From: an uncultured Phycisphaerales bacterium
GTDB lineage: Bacteria > Planctomycetota > Phycisphaerae > WQYP01
Direction: 5' to 3'
Length of the DNA: 27,011 bases
Assembly (NCBI GenBank): GCA_903868035.1
Contig: CAIPTQ010000317.1
Location: forward strand, 1 to 27,011
Part shown: piece after piece, positions 16,070 to 23,082 of the stretch
Position numbering within the stretch: the first letter of the stretch is position 1
Layout of the letters: each line of letters begins with the position of its first letter
Program-made: the position numbers and the translations under genes
Notes under the pieces: generated by a model
What the model saw: the letters and a program-made list of their open reading frames with translations, nothing else
What the model was told of the DNA's origin: nothing
Database searches by the model: none

Positions 16070-17398
16070 TCATTTCTTTCCCCGTTTCCCGGAGGCCCGT
16101 TTGGTCTTGCGCGCGGGGCGCAAAGCCGGTTTTCGGGGAGGCTTCCGGGCGGAGGGCGCGGGGGCGGTTTTGGCGGCCAGTTCGGCTTCGATCTGCGCAA
16201 TGGTCGGCAGGCTGGATTGCAGCCGGGCGGGCAGGGCGCGGGTAAGTTCGTATTGGGATATGCCGATGGGTTTCTTGATGCCGCGAAGGGCGTATTCGGC
16301 GATGATGCGGTTGCGGCTCTGGCACAGGATCAGGCCGATGGAGGGGGCGTCGGTGGGGTGGCGGAGCCGGTCGTCCAGGACGCTGAGGTAGAAGTTCATC
16401 TTCCCGGCGTGCTCGGCCTTGAAGTCGCCGGTCTTCAGGTCGATGACGACAAAGCAGCGCAGTGTGAGATGGTAAAACAGCAGGTCGATGTAGAAATCCT
16501 GGCCGTCCACGGTGATGTGGAATTGGCGGCCGACAAAGGCGAAGCCCTGGCCGAGTTCCAGGAGGAATTTTTGCACGTGGTGGAGAAGATTGGTCTCCAG
16601 TTCGCGCTCCTGGAAGGGCTGTTGCAGCGTGAGGAAATCGAAGATGTAAGGATCCTTGAGCAGTTGGATGGCCAGGTCGGATTGCGCCGCCGGCAAACGC
16701 TCCGGAAAATTGGTGATGGCCTGGCCCTGGCGCAGATGTGCCTGGTTGCTGATCATCAGGGACAGCACATTGCGGCTCCAGCCGTGCGCCAGGGCTTGCC
16801 GCATATACCAGAAGCGGGTGGGAAGATCCTTGACCATCTGGATGAGCGTGATGTTGTGGGCCCAGGGCAATTGGGCAACCAGTGGTTGCCCAATTAAATC
16901 ATGTGCATGTGATGAGGCAATACTGGCCAAGGACGGAGGGCTAATCAGGGCGGAATCGACCGAGTTGGGCAATTTCGCAACCAGTGGTTGCGAAATTGCG
17001 TTGGGCAGCGTTGGGGCATCCGATGTGATCGAAGATGGCGGCAAAACAGGGAGCATGTTCGTAGGATGTTCTAATTTCGCAACCAGTGGTTGCGAAATTG
17101 GAAACAGGTCCGGGTATTCGCCAGCGAACTGCACCATCAAATCGATGTTGCGCTCGGAAAAGCCTTTGATTTCTGGCAGTTCGTTGTGCAGGTCGCGGGC
17201 CAAGCGGGGGATGACGCCGGCACCCCAGCCCTGGGTGTTCTGCCGCGCGAGGATCAGGCGGCCGATGTCCCAATAGAGGCGAAGCAGTTCCGTGTTGACG
17301 GCCTGGGAGGCCCGATTCTGGGCGTGCCGGATGCGGGTTTTGATTTCGCTGAGCAACCCGGAATAACGGGTCAGCGATTTACCGAGAGCCTTGCTCAT
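16070..17398 (-). CDS. DUF1016 (YhcG-type) PD-(D/E)XK nuclease-domain protein with palindrome-coded insert
   Basis: A 442-residue protein of the YhcG/DUF1016 family, putative restriction-type nucleases. ATG 17398 has AGGAG eight bases upstream. The N-terminal helical DUF1016 domain covers about 1-100 ('LLRLYWDIGRLI', 'GFSERNIDLMVQFA') and resumes at 168-245 ('GQPLVAQLPWAHNITLI', 'ALAHGWSRNVL'). The nuclease core at 250-390 has 'DFYIDLLFYH' with Asp305 and 'CFVVIDLKTGDFK' with Asp320 and Lys322 (the D-x-K form). A Lys/Arg-rich tail (415-442) could bind DNA. Between the two helical parts sits an extra 68 residues: 'ISQPLVAK' at 101 and 135 repeats the native 'IGQPLVAQ' at 169, with exact 34-residue spacing. 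It begins 49 bases downstream of xylB and is probably read from the same transcript. Confidence 0.9.
   Translation of the reverse strand: MSKALGKSLTRYSGLLSEIKTRIRHAQNRASQAVNTELLRLYWDIGRLILARQNTQGWGAGVIPRLARDLHNELPEIKGFSERNIDLMVQFAGEYPDLFPISQPLVAKLEHPTNMLPVLPPSSITSDAPTLPNAISQPLVAKLPNSVDSALISPPSLASIASSHAHDLIGQPLVAQLPWAHNITLIQMVKDLPTRFWYMRQALAHGWSRNVLSLMISNQAHLRQGQAITNFPERLPAAQSDLAIQLLKDPYIFDFLTLQQPFQERELETNLLHHVQKFLLELGQGFAFVGRQFHITVDGQDFYIDLLFYHLTLRCFVVIDLKTGDFKAEHAGKMNFYLSVLDDRLRHPTDAPSIGLILCQSRNRIIAEYALRGIKKPIGISQYELTRALPARLQSSLPTIAQIEAELAAKTAPAPSARKPPRKPALRPARKTKRASGKRGKK
16869..16895. repeat. Coding palindrome, copy a
   Basis: A perfect 27-bp palindrome with a single central base (G16882): left arm AATTGGGCAACCA, right arm its complement. 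It codes the native 'GQPLVAQL' site of the DUF1016 protein. Confidence 0.9.
16969..16999. repeat. Coding palindrome, copy b
   Basis: A perfect 31-bp palindrome centred on G16984; left arm GCAATTTCGCAACCA. It shares the core GCAACCA-G-TGGTTGC with copies a and c. Its centre lies exactly 102 bases from the centre of copy a. Confidence 0.9.
17073..17099. repeat. Coding palindrome, copy c
   Basis: A perfect 27-bp palindrome centred on G17086; left arm AATTTCGCAACCA. It is identical to copy b over all 27 bases, and its centre lies exactly 102 bases from that of copy b. Confidence 0.9.
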
Positions 17399-17447
17399 CC
17401 TGGGTTCTCCTGGGCAAAAAAGAAGTTGAATTCCGACCTGGCCGGCA

Positions 17448-18971
17448 TCACGCGGCCGCGAACCATGATTGAAGCGCGGGGTAAAGGGCGGCATATTTTT
17501 GATACTGCCGCTCGTACAGACCCGCCGCCTTCTTCTGCGGCCTGCTCCGTTCCTTCACGCATATGATCGCCTGGCACGCCTCGGGCACCGTGGCGAATTC
17601 GCCCGCGCCCACCGCCGCCAGAATCGCCACCCCCAGTGCCGCGCCTTCCGCCACGTTGATCGTCACCACCGGCGCCTGGTACATGTCCGCCTGCAATTGC
17701 CGCCAGAACTCCGACCGCGCCCCGCCCCCGCTGGCGCGCACCTGCGTGATGGGGATGCCCATCTCCCGGAAGATCATGATCTGCTCGCGCATGCCCAAGG
17801 TGATCCCCTCCAGCGTCGCGCGGAGCATATGCGCCCGCGTGTGCCGCGGCGTCAACCCGATGAACCCCGCCCGGGCGCGCGGATCCGGATGCGGGCACCG
17901 CTCCCCCGTCAAGTACGGCAGATAAAACAAACCCTCCGCGCCCGCCGGCGCGCCGGCCGCTTCGGCAATCATCTGCGGATACAGCGCGCCCGGATCCTTG
18001 CCCATACGGCGAAGTTTTTCCACCTGCTCGGCCAGCAGCGTGTTGCGCAGGTACTGAAACGATCCCCCCGCCGAAAGCATGCACCCAAACACGCACCATG
18101 TGTGGGGAATCGCGTGGCACATCGTGTGGACCCGCCCCTGGGGGTCGGTTTGCGGGCCGGGACTGGCCGCGAATATCACCCCCGACGTCCCCATCGATGC
18201 CGACACCAATCCCGGCAGCACCACGCCACTGCCCACGGCACCGGCCGCCTGATCGCCCGCGCCGCCGACGACCGGTGTTCCCGCGGCCAGCCCAAAGTCC
18301 CGCGCGGCCTCCGCGGTCAGCGTGCCGGTGATGATCTGCGACTCGACCACCCGCGGCAAGAGTGCCGCGTCTATGCCCAACTTGCCAATGAGTTCGTGAT
18401 GCCAGGCGCGCGTGGTGACGTTCAGAAGCAGCGTCCCCGAGGCGTCGGAAACTTCCGAGGCGTAATCGCCGGTGAGGCGATAACGAATGTAATCCTTGGG
18501 CAGAAGAATCTGCCGGCACTTTTCGTAGCGCTTGGGTTCGTTCTGCTGGAGCCACAAAATCTTCGGCGCGGTGAAACCCGTCAACGCCGGATTGGACACC
18601 ATTTGAATGAGCGCCGCCCGCCCGCCCGCTTTCTCTTCGATCTGGGCGCACTGCGCCGCCGTGCGCTGGTCATTCCACAGCAGCGCCGGACGGAGAGCCT
18701 TGCCGCCGGCATCGAGAAATACCGAGCCGTGCATCTGGCCGGAGAGCCCGATGGCGCGGACGTCGGCGGGTTTGACCCTGGCTTTCTGGAGCGCGGCACG
18801 CGTGGCGGCGGCGGCGGCCTTGTACCATTCCCCGGGGTGTTGCTCGGTCCAGCCGGACTTGGGCGTCAGGAGCGTGTGCGATGATTCCGCGGTGGCGAGA
18901 ACTTGGCCGGCGTTGGAGAGCAGGAGCGTTTTCGTCCCGGAAGTGCCGATGTCGATGCCAAGGTATGTCAT
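17448..18971 (-). CDS. xylB: Xylulokinase (FGGY carbohydrate kinase)
   Basis: Cytosolic kinase that phosphorylates D-xylulose with ATP to xylulose-5-phosphate, feeding the pentose phosphate pathway. ATG 18971 follows GGAG at five bases. The 507-residue product begins 'YLGIDIGTSGTKTLLL' (phosphate-1 loop), has the XylB-type substrate motif 'GLSGQMHGSVFLD' (75-87), 'LLWNDQRT', 'LLPKDYIRYRLTGDYASEVSDASGT' (split: KDYIRYRLTG 159-168, EVSDASGT 173-180), the catalytic Asp240 in 'GGAGDQAAGAVG', 'ASMGTSGVI', and the adenosine motif 'RASGGGARSEFWRQLQAD'. Length is normal. No xylA or transporter is visible; the secreted GH43 enzyme at 347 could supply pentoses, but it is 15 kb away. A strong terminator separates it from the gene upstream. 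Confidence 0.93.
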   Translation of the reverse strand: MTYLGIDIGTSGTKTLLLSNAGQVLATAESSHTLLTPKSGWTEQHPGEWYKAAAAATRAALQKARVKPADVRAIGLSGQMHGSVFLDAGGKALRPALLWNDQRTAAQCAQIEEKAGGRAALIQMVSNPALTGFTAPKILWLQQNEPKRYEKCRQILLPKDYIRYRLTGDYASEVSDASGTLLLNVTTRAWHHELIGKLGIDAALLPRVVESQIITGTLTAEAARDFGLAAGTPVVGGAGDQAAGAVGSGVVLPGLVSASMGTSGVIFAASPGPQTDPQGRVHTMCHAIPHTWCVFGCMLSAGGSFQYLRNTLLAEQVEKLRRMGKDPGALYPQMIAEAAGAPAGAEGLFYLPYLTGERCPHPDPRARAGFIGLTPRHTRAHMLRATLEGITLGMREQIMIFREMGIPITQVRASGGGARSEFWRQLQADMYQAPVVTINVAEGAALGVAILAAVGAGEFATVPEACQAIICVKERSRPQKKAAGLYERQYQKYAALYPALQSWFAAA

Positions 18972-19070
18972 GGGGACTCCATATTGAACGAACTATATGC
19001 GGGAAATTCGCGGGGGTATTAAAGCATCATTAGGTGAAGGTGTGAAGGGTTTGGCGGCGGTGGTCGGAGC

Positions 19071-19109
19071 AAAAAAGAAGTGTGCCGAAGTCGGAGGACT
19101 TCGGCACAC
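19071..19109 (-). terminator. Rho-independent terminator after the Gly-rich gene
   Basis: On the minus strand a 13-bp stem (GTGTGCCGAAGTC, loop CTCC, GACTTCGGCACAC) spans 19109-19080 and is followed by TTCTTTTTT. It lies 25 bases beyond the stop codon at 19135 and before xylB. Confidence 0.92.
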
Positions 19110-19134
19110 GCGGTTATAAAAATGGCCCCGACGC

Positions 19135-19905
19135 TTAGCCGCCATCGGCTTTGAGTTTGGCTTTGGCGGCGTCCAGATCAGTCTTGGCCGTGTCAATCAG
19201 GGTTTGAAGGTTCGTCAGACCGGGGTCGGCCTTGACGGCCGCGGCCAGGGCATCCCGCTGGGCCTTGAGGGCTTCGCTGGCCGCGGCGAGTTTCTTCTTG
19301 GCGGCCTGATACGGTTCATCCTTGTCCAGGGCGGCGGCTTCCAGCTTGCTGACGGCGTCGCCAGCGTCGAGTTTGATCTTCGATTGGGCGAAAACCTGGT
19401 CGCGATTACCGGAGGCATTGATCGCGTCGAGTTTCTTTTGGGCGTCGGTTTCCTTCTGCACGGCGGTTCGGTACTCGGGACTGGTGGCTTTGAGTTTGGC
19501 GATGACCACCGCCCGTGCATTTTCGACTTCCTTCGTGGCGTCATTCACGGCCTTTTGGGCGTCGGCAAATGCGGTAGTCTTTACGTAATTGGCATTGAAT
19601 TTGGCCAACTCGGTGGCGTAGGTGTTCGTCGCCGCGGTGAGCGCGGCTTGACAAGTGGTGATCTGGGTTTTATCCGCCGCGATGGTCTGGTTTTGCTGCG
19701 ATTGCTGGTTGTTTCGCCCACCGGTCCCACCGCCCATGCCGCCGCCGCCCATGCCACCACCTCCCATACCGCCGCCGCCCATACCGCCACCACCGCCACC
19801 GCCCCGCCCACCGCCACCACCACCACGGGCGAACGCATCGGCGACTGGGATTAAAAGTGCCGTACTAATGCCCAGAACCATCAACAAATTGCGTACTCTT
19901 GGCAT
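19135..19905 (-). CDS. Secreted Gly/Met-repeat protein with Ala/Lys-rich coiled coil
   Basis: A 256-residue exported protein of unknown function. ATG 19905 has AAAGG eight bases upstream. A signal peptide ends near 'ADAFA' (residue 26). Residues 27-62 are almost only Gly, with four copies of the five-residue unit 'GGMGG' coded by 15-bp repeats, then a short Asn/Gln stretch ('NNQQSQQNQ'). Residues 75-256 are helical, rich in Ala, Lys, Asp and Thr, with repeated 'DAQKAV', 'DAQKKLDA', 'DLDAAKAKL' segments, likely a long coiled coil or helical bundle. Two Cys are absent apart from Cys84 in 'TTCQAAL'. The start resembles the fragment at 1-102. It has its own terminator. Its A+T-rich upstream region (19925-20000) differs from the GC-rich surroundings and probably holds the promoter, though no clear -35/-10 pair stands out. 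Confidence 0.8.
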   Translation of the reverse strand: MPRVRNLLMVLGISTALLIPVADAFARGGGGGGRGGGGGGGMGGGGMGGGGMGGGGMGGGTGGRNNQQSQQNQTIAADKTQITTCQAALTAATNTYATELAKFNANYVKTTAFADAQKAVNDATKEVENARAVVIAKLKATSPEYRTAVQKETDAQKKLDAINASGNRDQVFAQSKIKLDAGDAVSKLEAAALDKDEPYQAAKKKLAAASEALKAQRDALAAAVKADPGLTNLQTLIDTAKTDLDAAKAKLKADGG

Positions 19906-20045
19906 AGGATCGACCTTTCAAAAAGAAAAACCGGCGTATTATTAATAGAATACCACCAATTTGAGCGGATTATGCAAATTAAATGTACAAAAAACGCCCG
20001 ATGAACCAAAGCTTGCATGTTGACGAATGCGATAATGCGACCGGC

Positions 20046-20082
20046 GCAGGGGATTCTGTAATGACACCCCTGCTTATCTTTT
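20046..20082 (+). terminator. Terminator-like hairpin, orientation unexplained
   Basis: GCAGGGG (20046-20052), a 14-base loop, CCCCTGC (20067-20073) and then TTATCTTTT on the plus strand. Both flanking genes are on the minus strand, so no plus-strand gene is known for it to terminate. It may serve an undetected plus-strand transcript or be chance. Confidence 0.35.
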
Positions 20083-20153
20083 AACGACTCAGTGGTTGTG
20101 AAGTTGCAGGTAATCGTTGATTTTTCAGGGGGGAAAACATTGGTTTTTTCAGG

Positions 20154-20627
20154 TTATAAAATGTCCGAACGGCGTTTGGATTTGGCGGCGGCGACGATGG
20201 CGGCGACTTCCTGGCCGGTGATGGTGGGGGCGGTGCGGAGGCGGGCGGCGACGGATTCGATGGCTTCGGGAAGGTTGGCGCAGATGGCGTTGGCGCGGTC
20301 CTGGGCTTGATTTAACAGGGCGCGGGCGCGGGCCTGGCGTTTGGCGGGGGGGCCGGATAGTTCGGCGATGAGGGCGTCGATATGGGCGCGGACGCGTTGG
20401 CGGTTGCGGGCGCGGCGGAGGGGGTTGGATGTGCCGAGGGCTTTTTTTTCGGCGGCCAGGCCGGTGAGCCATAAGATGAGGCGGGCCTTGGGGTTATCGC
20501 GCGGGAGGGGGATGTCGGAGGGGTGGAGGGCGGGGTTGGCGCCGAGGCGGCGGATGGGCAAACCCAGATGGGCGGCGGCGACGGCCTGGCCGGCTTGGTA
20601 GTAGAGATAAGAATCGCTAGTAGACAT
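20154..20627 (-). CDS. FtsH/M41 peptidase-domain-like protein lacking the zinc site
   Basis: A 157-residue protein (ATG 20627; GTG 20633 is an alternative). Its layout follows the M41 peptidase domain of FtsH: an N-terminal helix where HEAGH is expected ('LYYQAGQAVAAAHLGLPIRRLG', split: YQAGQ 10-14), a middle helix 'LILWLTGLAAEKKALG' matching the family's LAG-x-AAE-x-x-x-G, and a C-terminal helical part 'ARALLNQAQDRANAICANL' and 'IESVAARLRTAPTITGQEV' matching the usual 'A..ll..nr.ai..lA..L......l.g.ev'. The zinc-binding His and catalytic Glu are replaced (HEAGH to YQAGQ), so it should be inactive as a protease. It has no ATPase domain. It stands alone; the homology is my reading and needs a profile search. 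Confidence 0.6.
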   Translation of the reverse strand: MSTSDSYLYYQAGQAVAAAHLGLPIRRLGANPALHPSDIPLPRDNPKARLILWLTGLAAEKKALGTSNPLRRARNRQRVRAHIDALIAELSGPPAKRQARARALLNQAQDRANAICANLPEAIESVAARLRTAPTITGQEVAAIVAAAKSKRRSDIL

Positions 20628-21120
20628 GAGCACTTTCGCTGCGGGAGGTTACACGCAGAGGTCACGGTACGCCATGCCGAAATTTACAATGCTGACGGAC
20701 GTTGAACAGGTAGATATGTAATGATATTGTGGCACAGAGGGCGGGAAAAGCAAGTGATTTATGCTGCGTTTGCGCCCACCAAAACCCAGCGAAACGTTCG
20801 CGCAAACCACACAAACCCCGCGCCCACACACCCCTGGCATCCCCTCCGCACGCCTTCTCACGCCCTGGGCGCATCCCTCGTAAGCCCCCTGGCACACCCT
20901 TCGAACACCCCCGCGCTACCGCCGCACGTTTCCTGATGGGAATTCACGACACCCGATAGAAGAGGCCCCCCGATTACAGCCTTGGGCAGGGGAAGGTGCT
21001 GTGGGGCGACGGCACATGGAATGTGCCTGCTACATTACACCCTTGGGCGGGGGGAGGTGCTACTCCCATTGGGGGGAACTGCCGACTATAATGGATAGGG
21101 ATATCCAAGAGAGGTATGCG
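20628..21120. other. Long intergenic region, C-rich, with one REP-like hairpin
   Basis: This gap holds no convincing gene: the short frames on both strands share no start signal or composition with the neighbours. About 20770-20930 is strikingly C-rich on the plus strand, with loosely repeated 'CACACCC' and 'GCATCCC' words. The right part (20981-21061) holds the repeats listed separately. GAGAGG at 21110-21115 is the ribosome-binding site of the next gene. Confidence 0.6.
20981..21061. repeat. Direct repeat pair flanking a REP-like hairpin
   Basis: A 20-bp sequence (CTTGGGCAGGGGAAGGTGCT at 20981-21000) recurs at 21042-21061 with two changes. Between them, at 21011-21033 (minus orientation), is the REP-like element: foot GTAG, CA, stem GGCACAT, loop TCC, ATGTGCC. 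It is the third copy of the element found twice at 8436-8499. Confidence 0.75.
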
Positions 21121-22659
21121 ATGACGATGCGACGCGCCTGGTTGTATGTGCTGCTGGTGGGGGCGCTGGGCGCGGCGGGGGGCGCGGGGGCGGGGGTGGC
21201 GGGATTTGAGAATCCCAAGGCGGTGGTGCCGCCGGTGGCGAGCCAGAACCGGATCTCCGGGGGGGAGAGTTTTCCGCCGTTGCCGTTGCCGGCGACGCCG
21301 CTGAGGCGGACGGAGCGGAAGAAGGAGCCGGCACCGCCGGCTTTGGTGGGGAAGATCAATTTGAACGTGATCGACGGCAAGACGGTGGCGGCGTATCCGT
21401 CGGTGACGCTGGACATCGAACGGCTGATGGCGTGGACGAACAGCCAGTTGCAATTGAGATATCGATATATTGAGACGGATCTGTCGAAGTTCAGTTTTTC
21501 GCCGGCGGAGCTGCCGGTGCTGTACATCACGGGGTGGACGCCGCTGCCGGAGCTGTCGGACAAGACGAAGCAGAGTTTGCGGGAGTATTTGATGGGGGGC
21601 GGGACGCTGATCGTACACGCCAACTGCGGGCGGCCGGAGTTCAACGCGAGTTTTGTCAAATTGCAGGGGCAGTTGTTTCCTGATCGGCCGATGGGGTGGC
21701 TGGCGCCGGACCATCCGATCTATTCGTGCCTGCACCGGATCGACACGATGAAGTTCCGGGACGGGGAGGGGCCGTGGCAGCAGATGTCGATACACCCGGC
21801 CGCCGGGCAGCCGGGGGGGAAGGGTTTTTTGATGGGGATGAACATTGGGTGCCGGGCGGCGATTATTTATTCGCCGATCGATGTGTCGTGGGGATGGGAC
21901 GCCAACGCCAAGCCGATACCGGGGGGGATTTTATTCGACCAGACGGATTCGCTCAAGCTGGGGGCGAACATGTTGACCTATGTACTGGCGAACTATGAGT
22001 ACGCGCGGGCGTTTGAGGTGACGAAGATTTATCACCAGAGCGACCTGGCGACGCGGGACCAACTGGTGGTGGCGCAGGTGATGCACGGGGGGGATTGGGA
22101 TCCGACGCCGCACGGGCTGCCGAACTTGCTGAAGTTTATCGACACGAATTCGACGTTGAACGTGCAGTTCAAGCGGCAGACGGTGTCGCTGGATGAGGAT
22201 GTACTCAAGCAGCCGATTTTGTACATGACGGGGCTGCGGGAGTTCAACTTGAACGAGAAGGAAGTGAAGCGGCTGGGGGATTATTTGAATGCGGGGGGGA
22301 TTTTGTTGGGGGAATCGGCGATGGGGTCGGAGCAGTTCGAGTTGAGTTTCATGGCGATGGTGCAGCGGGCCTTGCCGGGGGCGAAGTTTGAGGACTTGCC
22401 GGTGGAGCATGCGATATTCAACAATGTGTTCAAGCTGGGGCAGGTGAAGTATTCGCCGGTGGTGTCATCGGCGCTGCCGGGGCTGCGGTTGCCGCTGTTA
22501 CAGGCGGTGGTGAAGGACGGGGTGCCGGTGGTGATATGGAGTCATTTTTCGCTGGGGAACGGGTGGGAGGAGCTGCCGAACCCGTATGCCAAAGCCTATG
22601 ACGACACTGATTCGCTCAAACTTGGGACCAACATTTTGGTGTATGCGTTGACACATTGA
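21121..22659 (+). CDS. Exported protein with two DUF4159 domains
   Basis: A 512-residue protein; ATG 21121 follows GAGAGG at six bases (an alternative ATG is two codons later). A signal peptide spans about 1-28. After a Pro-rich linker (35-75) come two related DUF4159 domains, about 75-305 and 305-512. They share 'LPVLYITGWTPLPELSDKTKQ' with 'QPILYMTGLREFNLNEKEVK' (strand then helix), 'LREYLMGGGTLIVHANCG' with 'LGDYLNAGGILLGESAMG', 'HPIYSCLHRIDTM' with 'HAIFNNVFKLGQV', and 'TDSLKLGANMLTYVLAN' with 'TDSLKLGTNILVYALTH', so the gene arose by internal duplication. The fold resembles glutamine amidotransferase-like/DUF4159 domains common in planctomycetes, but no catalytic triad is evident and the function is unknown. 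A remnant of a further copy lies at 23488-23589. Confidence 0.85.
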   Translation: MTMRRAWLYVLLVGALGAAGGAGAGVAGFENPKAVVPPVASQNRISGGESFPPLPLPATPLRRTERKKEPAPPALVGKINLNVIDGKTVAAYPSVTLDIERLMAWTNSQLQLRYRYIETDLSKFSFSPAELPVLYITGWTPLPELSDKTKQSLREYLMGGGTLIVHANCGRPEFNASFVKLQGQLFPDRPMGWLAPDHPIYSCLHRIDTMKFRDGEGPWQQMSIHPAAGQPGGKGFLMGMNIGCRAAIIYSPIDVSWGWDANAKPIPGGILFDQTDSLKLGANMLTYVLANYEYARAFEVTKIYHQSDLATRDQLVVAQVMHGGDWDPTPHGLPNLLKFIDTNSTLNVQFKRQTVSLDEDVLKQPILYMTGLREFNLNEKEVKRLGDYLNAGGILLGESAMGSEQFELSFMAMVQRALPGAKFEDLPVEHAIFNNVFKLGQVKYSPVVSSALPGLRLPLLQAVVKDGVPVVIWSHFSLGNGWEELPNPYAKAYDDTDSLKLGTNILVYALTH

Positions 22660-22660
22660 A

Positions 22661-22740
22661 TTTTCACCACGAAGAAGAGGAAGGGCACGAAGACGCACGA
22701 AGAATTCTCACCACGGAGGCGCGGAGACACGGAGGCGCGC
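22661..22740. repeat. Purine-rich imperfect repeat after the DUF4159 gene
   Basis: Two loose copies of a TTCACCACGAAG/CTCACCACGGAG-type unit, each followed by GA-rich sequence, directly follow the stop codon. A third relative starts at 23712 (GAATTTTCACTGCGGAAGAG), beyond the toxin-antitoxin pair. No coding or structural role is visible. Confidence 0.6.
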
Positions 22741-22767
22741 GTAGGCCCAGGGATTCAATCCCTGGGC
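22741..22767 (+). repeat. REP-like hairpin with GTAG foot
   Basis: GTAG (22741-22744) is followed at once by stem GCCCAGGGA, loop TTCAA and stem TCCCTGGGC (to 22767), a perfect 9-bp hairpin. The stem differs from the element at 8436 and 21011, but the GTAG-plus-hairpin layout is the same. It may also stop transcription from the DUF4159 gene. Confidence 0.65.
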
Positions 22768-22782
22768 TTGAGGGGCGGTGGC

Positions 22783-22810
22783 TTGACTCCATGACATCTA
22801 TTGTCATAAT
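22783..22810 (+). promoter_or_regulatory. Promoter of the toxin-antitoxin pair
   Basis: TTGACT (22783-22788), a 16-base spacer and CATAAT (22805-22810) end only six bases before the toxin ATG at 22817. Transcription would begin at or next to the start codon, so the message is probably leaderless; indeed no ribosome-binding site precedes the toxin gene. Confidence 0.65.
22791..22807. promoter_or_regulatory. Operator-like inverted repeat in the toxin-antitoxin promoter
   Basis: ATGACA-TCTAT-TGTCAT is a perfect inverted repeat lying between the -35 and -10 boxes and overlapping the latter. The position is ideal for repression by the XRE-type antitoxin coded downstream. Confidence 0.65.
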
Positions 22811-22816
22811 CTGTGC

Positions 22817-23074
22817 ATGTATGAGGTGCGCGACACGGTCGATGCCCGGACGCAGTTACTGGCCCTTCCGCTGGTGATACGGGCGCGCGTGCTGGCGGTG
22901 TATGAACGGCTGGCACACTGGCCGGAGGTGAGCGGGGCCAAGGCCCTGGCCAAGGAGTTAAGAGGCGGGTTTCGGGTGCGCACGGGGGACTACCGCGTGT
23001 TGTTCACGGTGGATCAGGCCACGCAGCGCATCACCATATTCCGGATTGCCAACCGCCGGGATGTTTACGAATGA
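22817..23074 (+). CDS. RelE/ParE-family toxin
   Basis: An 85-residue protein with the RelE/ParE toxin layout: two N-terminal helices ('ARTQLLALPLVIRARVLAVYERLAHWP', split at residues 10-36), then 'ELRGGFRVRTGDYRVLFTVD', and a closing 'ITIFRIANRRDVYE'. The basic residues of the last strands (Arg53, Arg55, Arg59 and the Arg-Arg near 79-80) sit where RelE members contact ribosome-bound mRNA; the exact target (mRNA or gyrase) cannot be decided. Start ATG 22817 has no ribosome-binding site and lies six bases after the -10 box. The toxin comes first and the antitoxin second, the HigBA-type order. Its stop (23072-23074) lies eight bases before the antitoxin start. Confidence 0.88.
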   Translation: MYEVRDTVDARTQLLALPLVIRARVLAVYERLAHWPEVSGAKALAKELRGGFRVRTGDYRVLFTVDQATQRITIFRIANRRDVYE

Positions 23075-23082
23075 GGTGTTTC

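Noticed and set aside
16869..17099. CRISPR-like array, because equal repeats are evenly spaced
   Set aside because: The spacing is 102 bases, there are only three units, they lie inside a reading frame and they code the same peptide.
17469..18884. A 471-residue plus-strand frame opposite xylB
   Set aside because: It is an Arg/His/Pro-rich shadow of the kinase gene.
20729..20959. Small genes in the C-rich intergenic stretch on either strand
   Set aside because: The frames overlap one another, lack ribosome-binding sites and are low in complexity.
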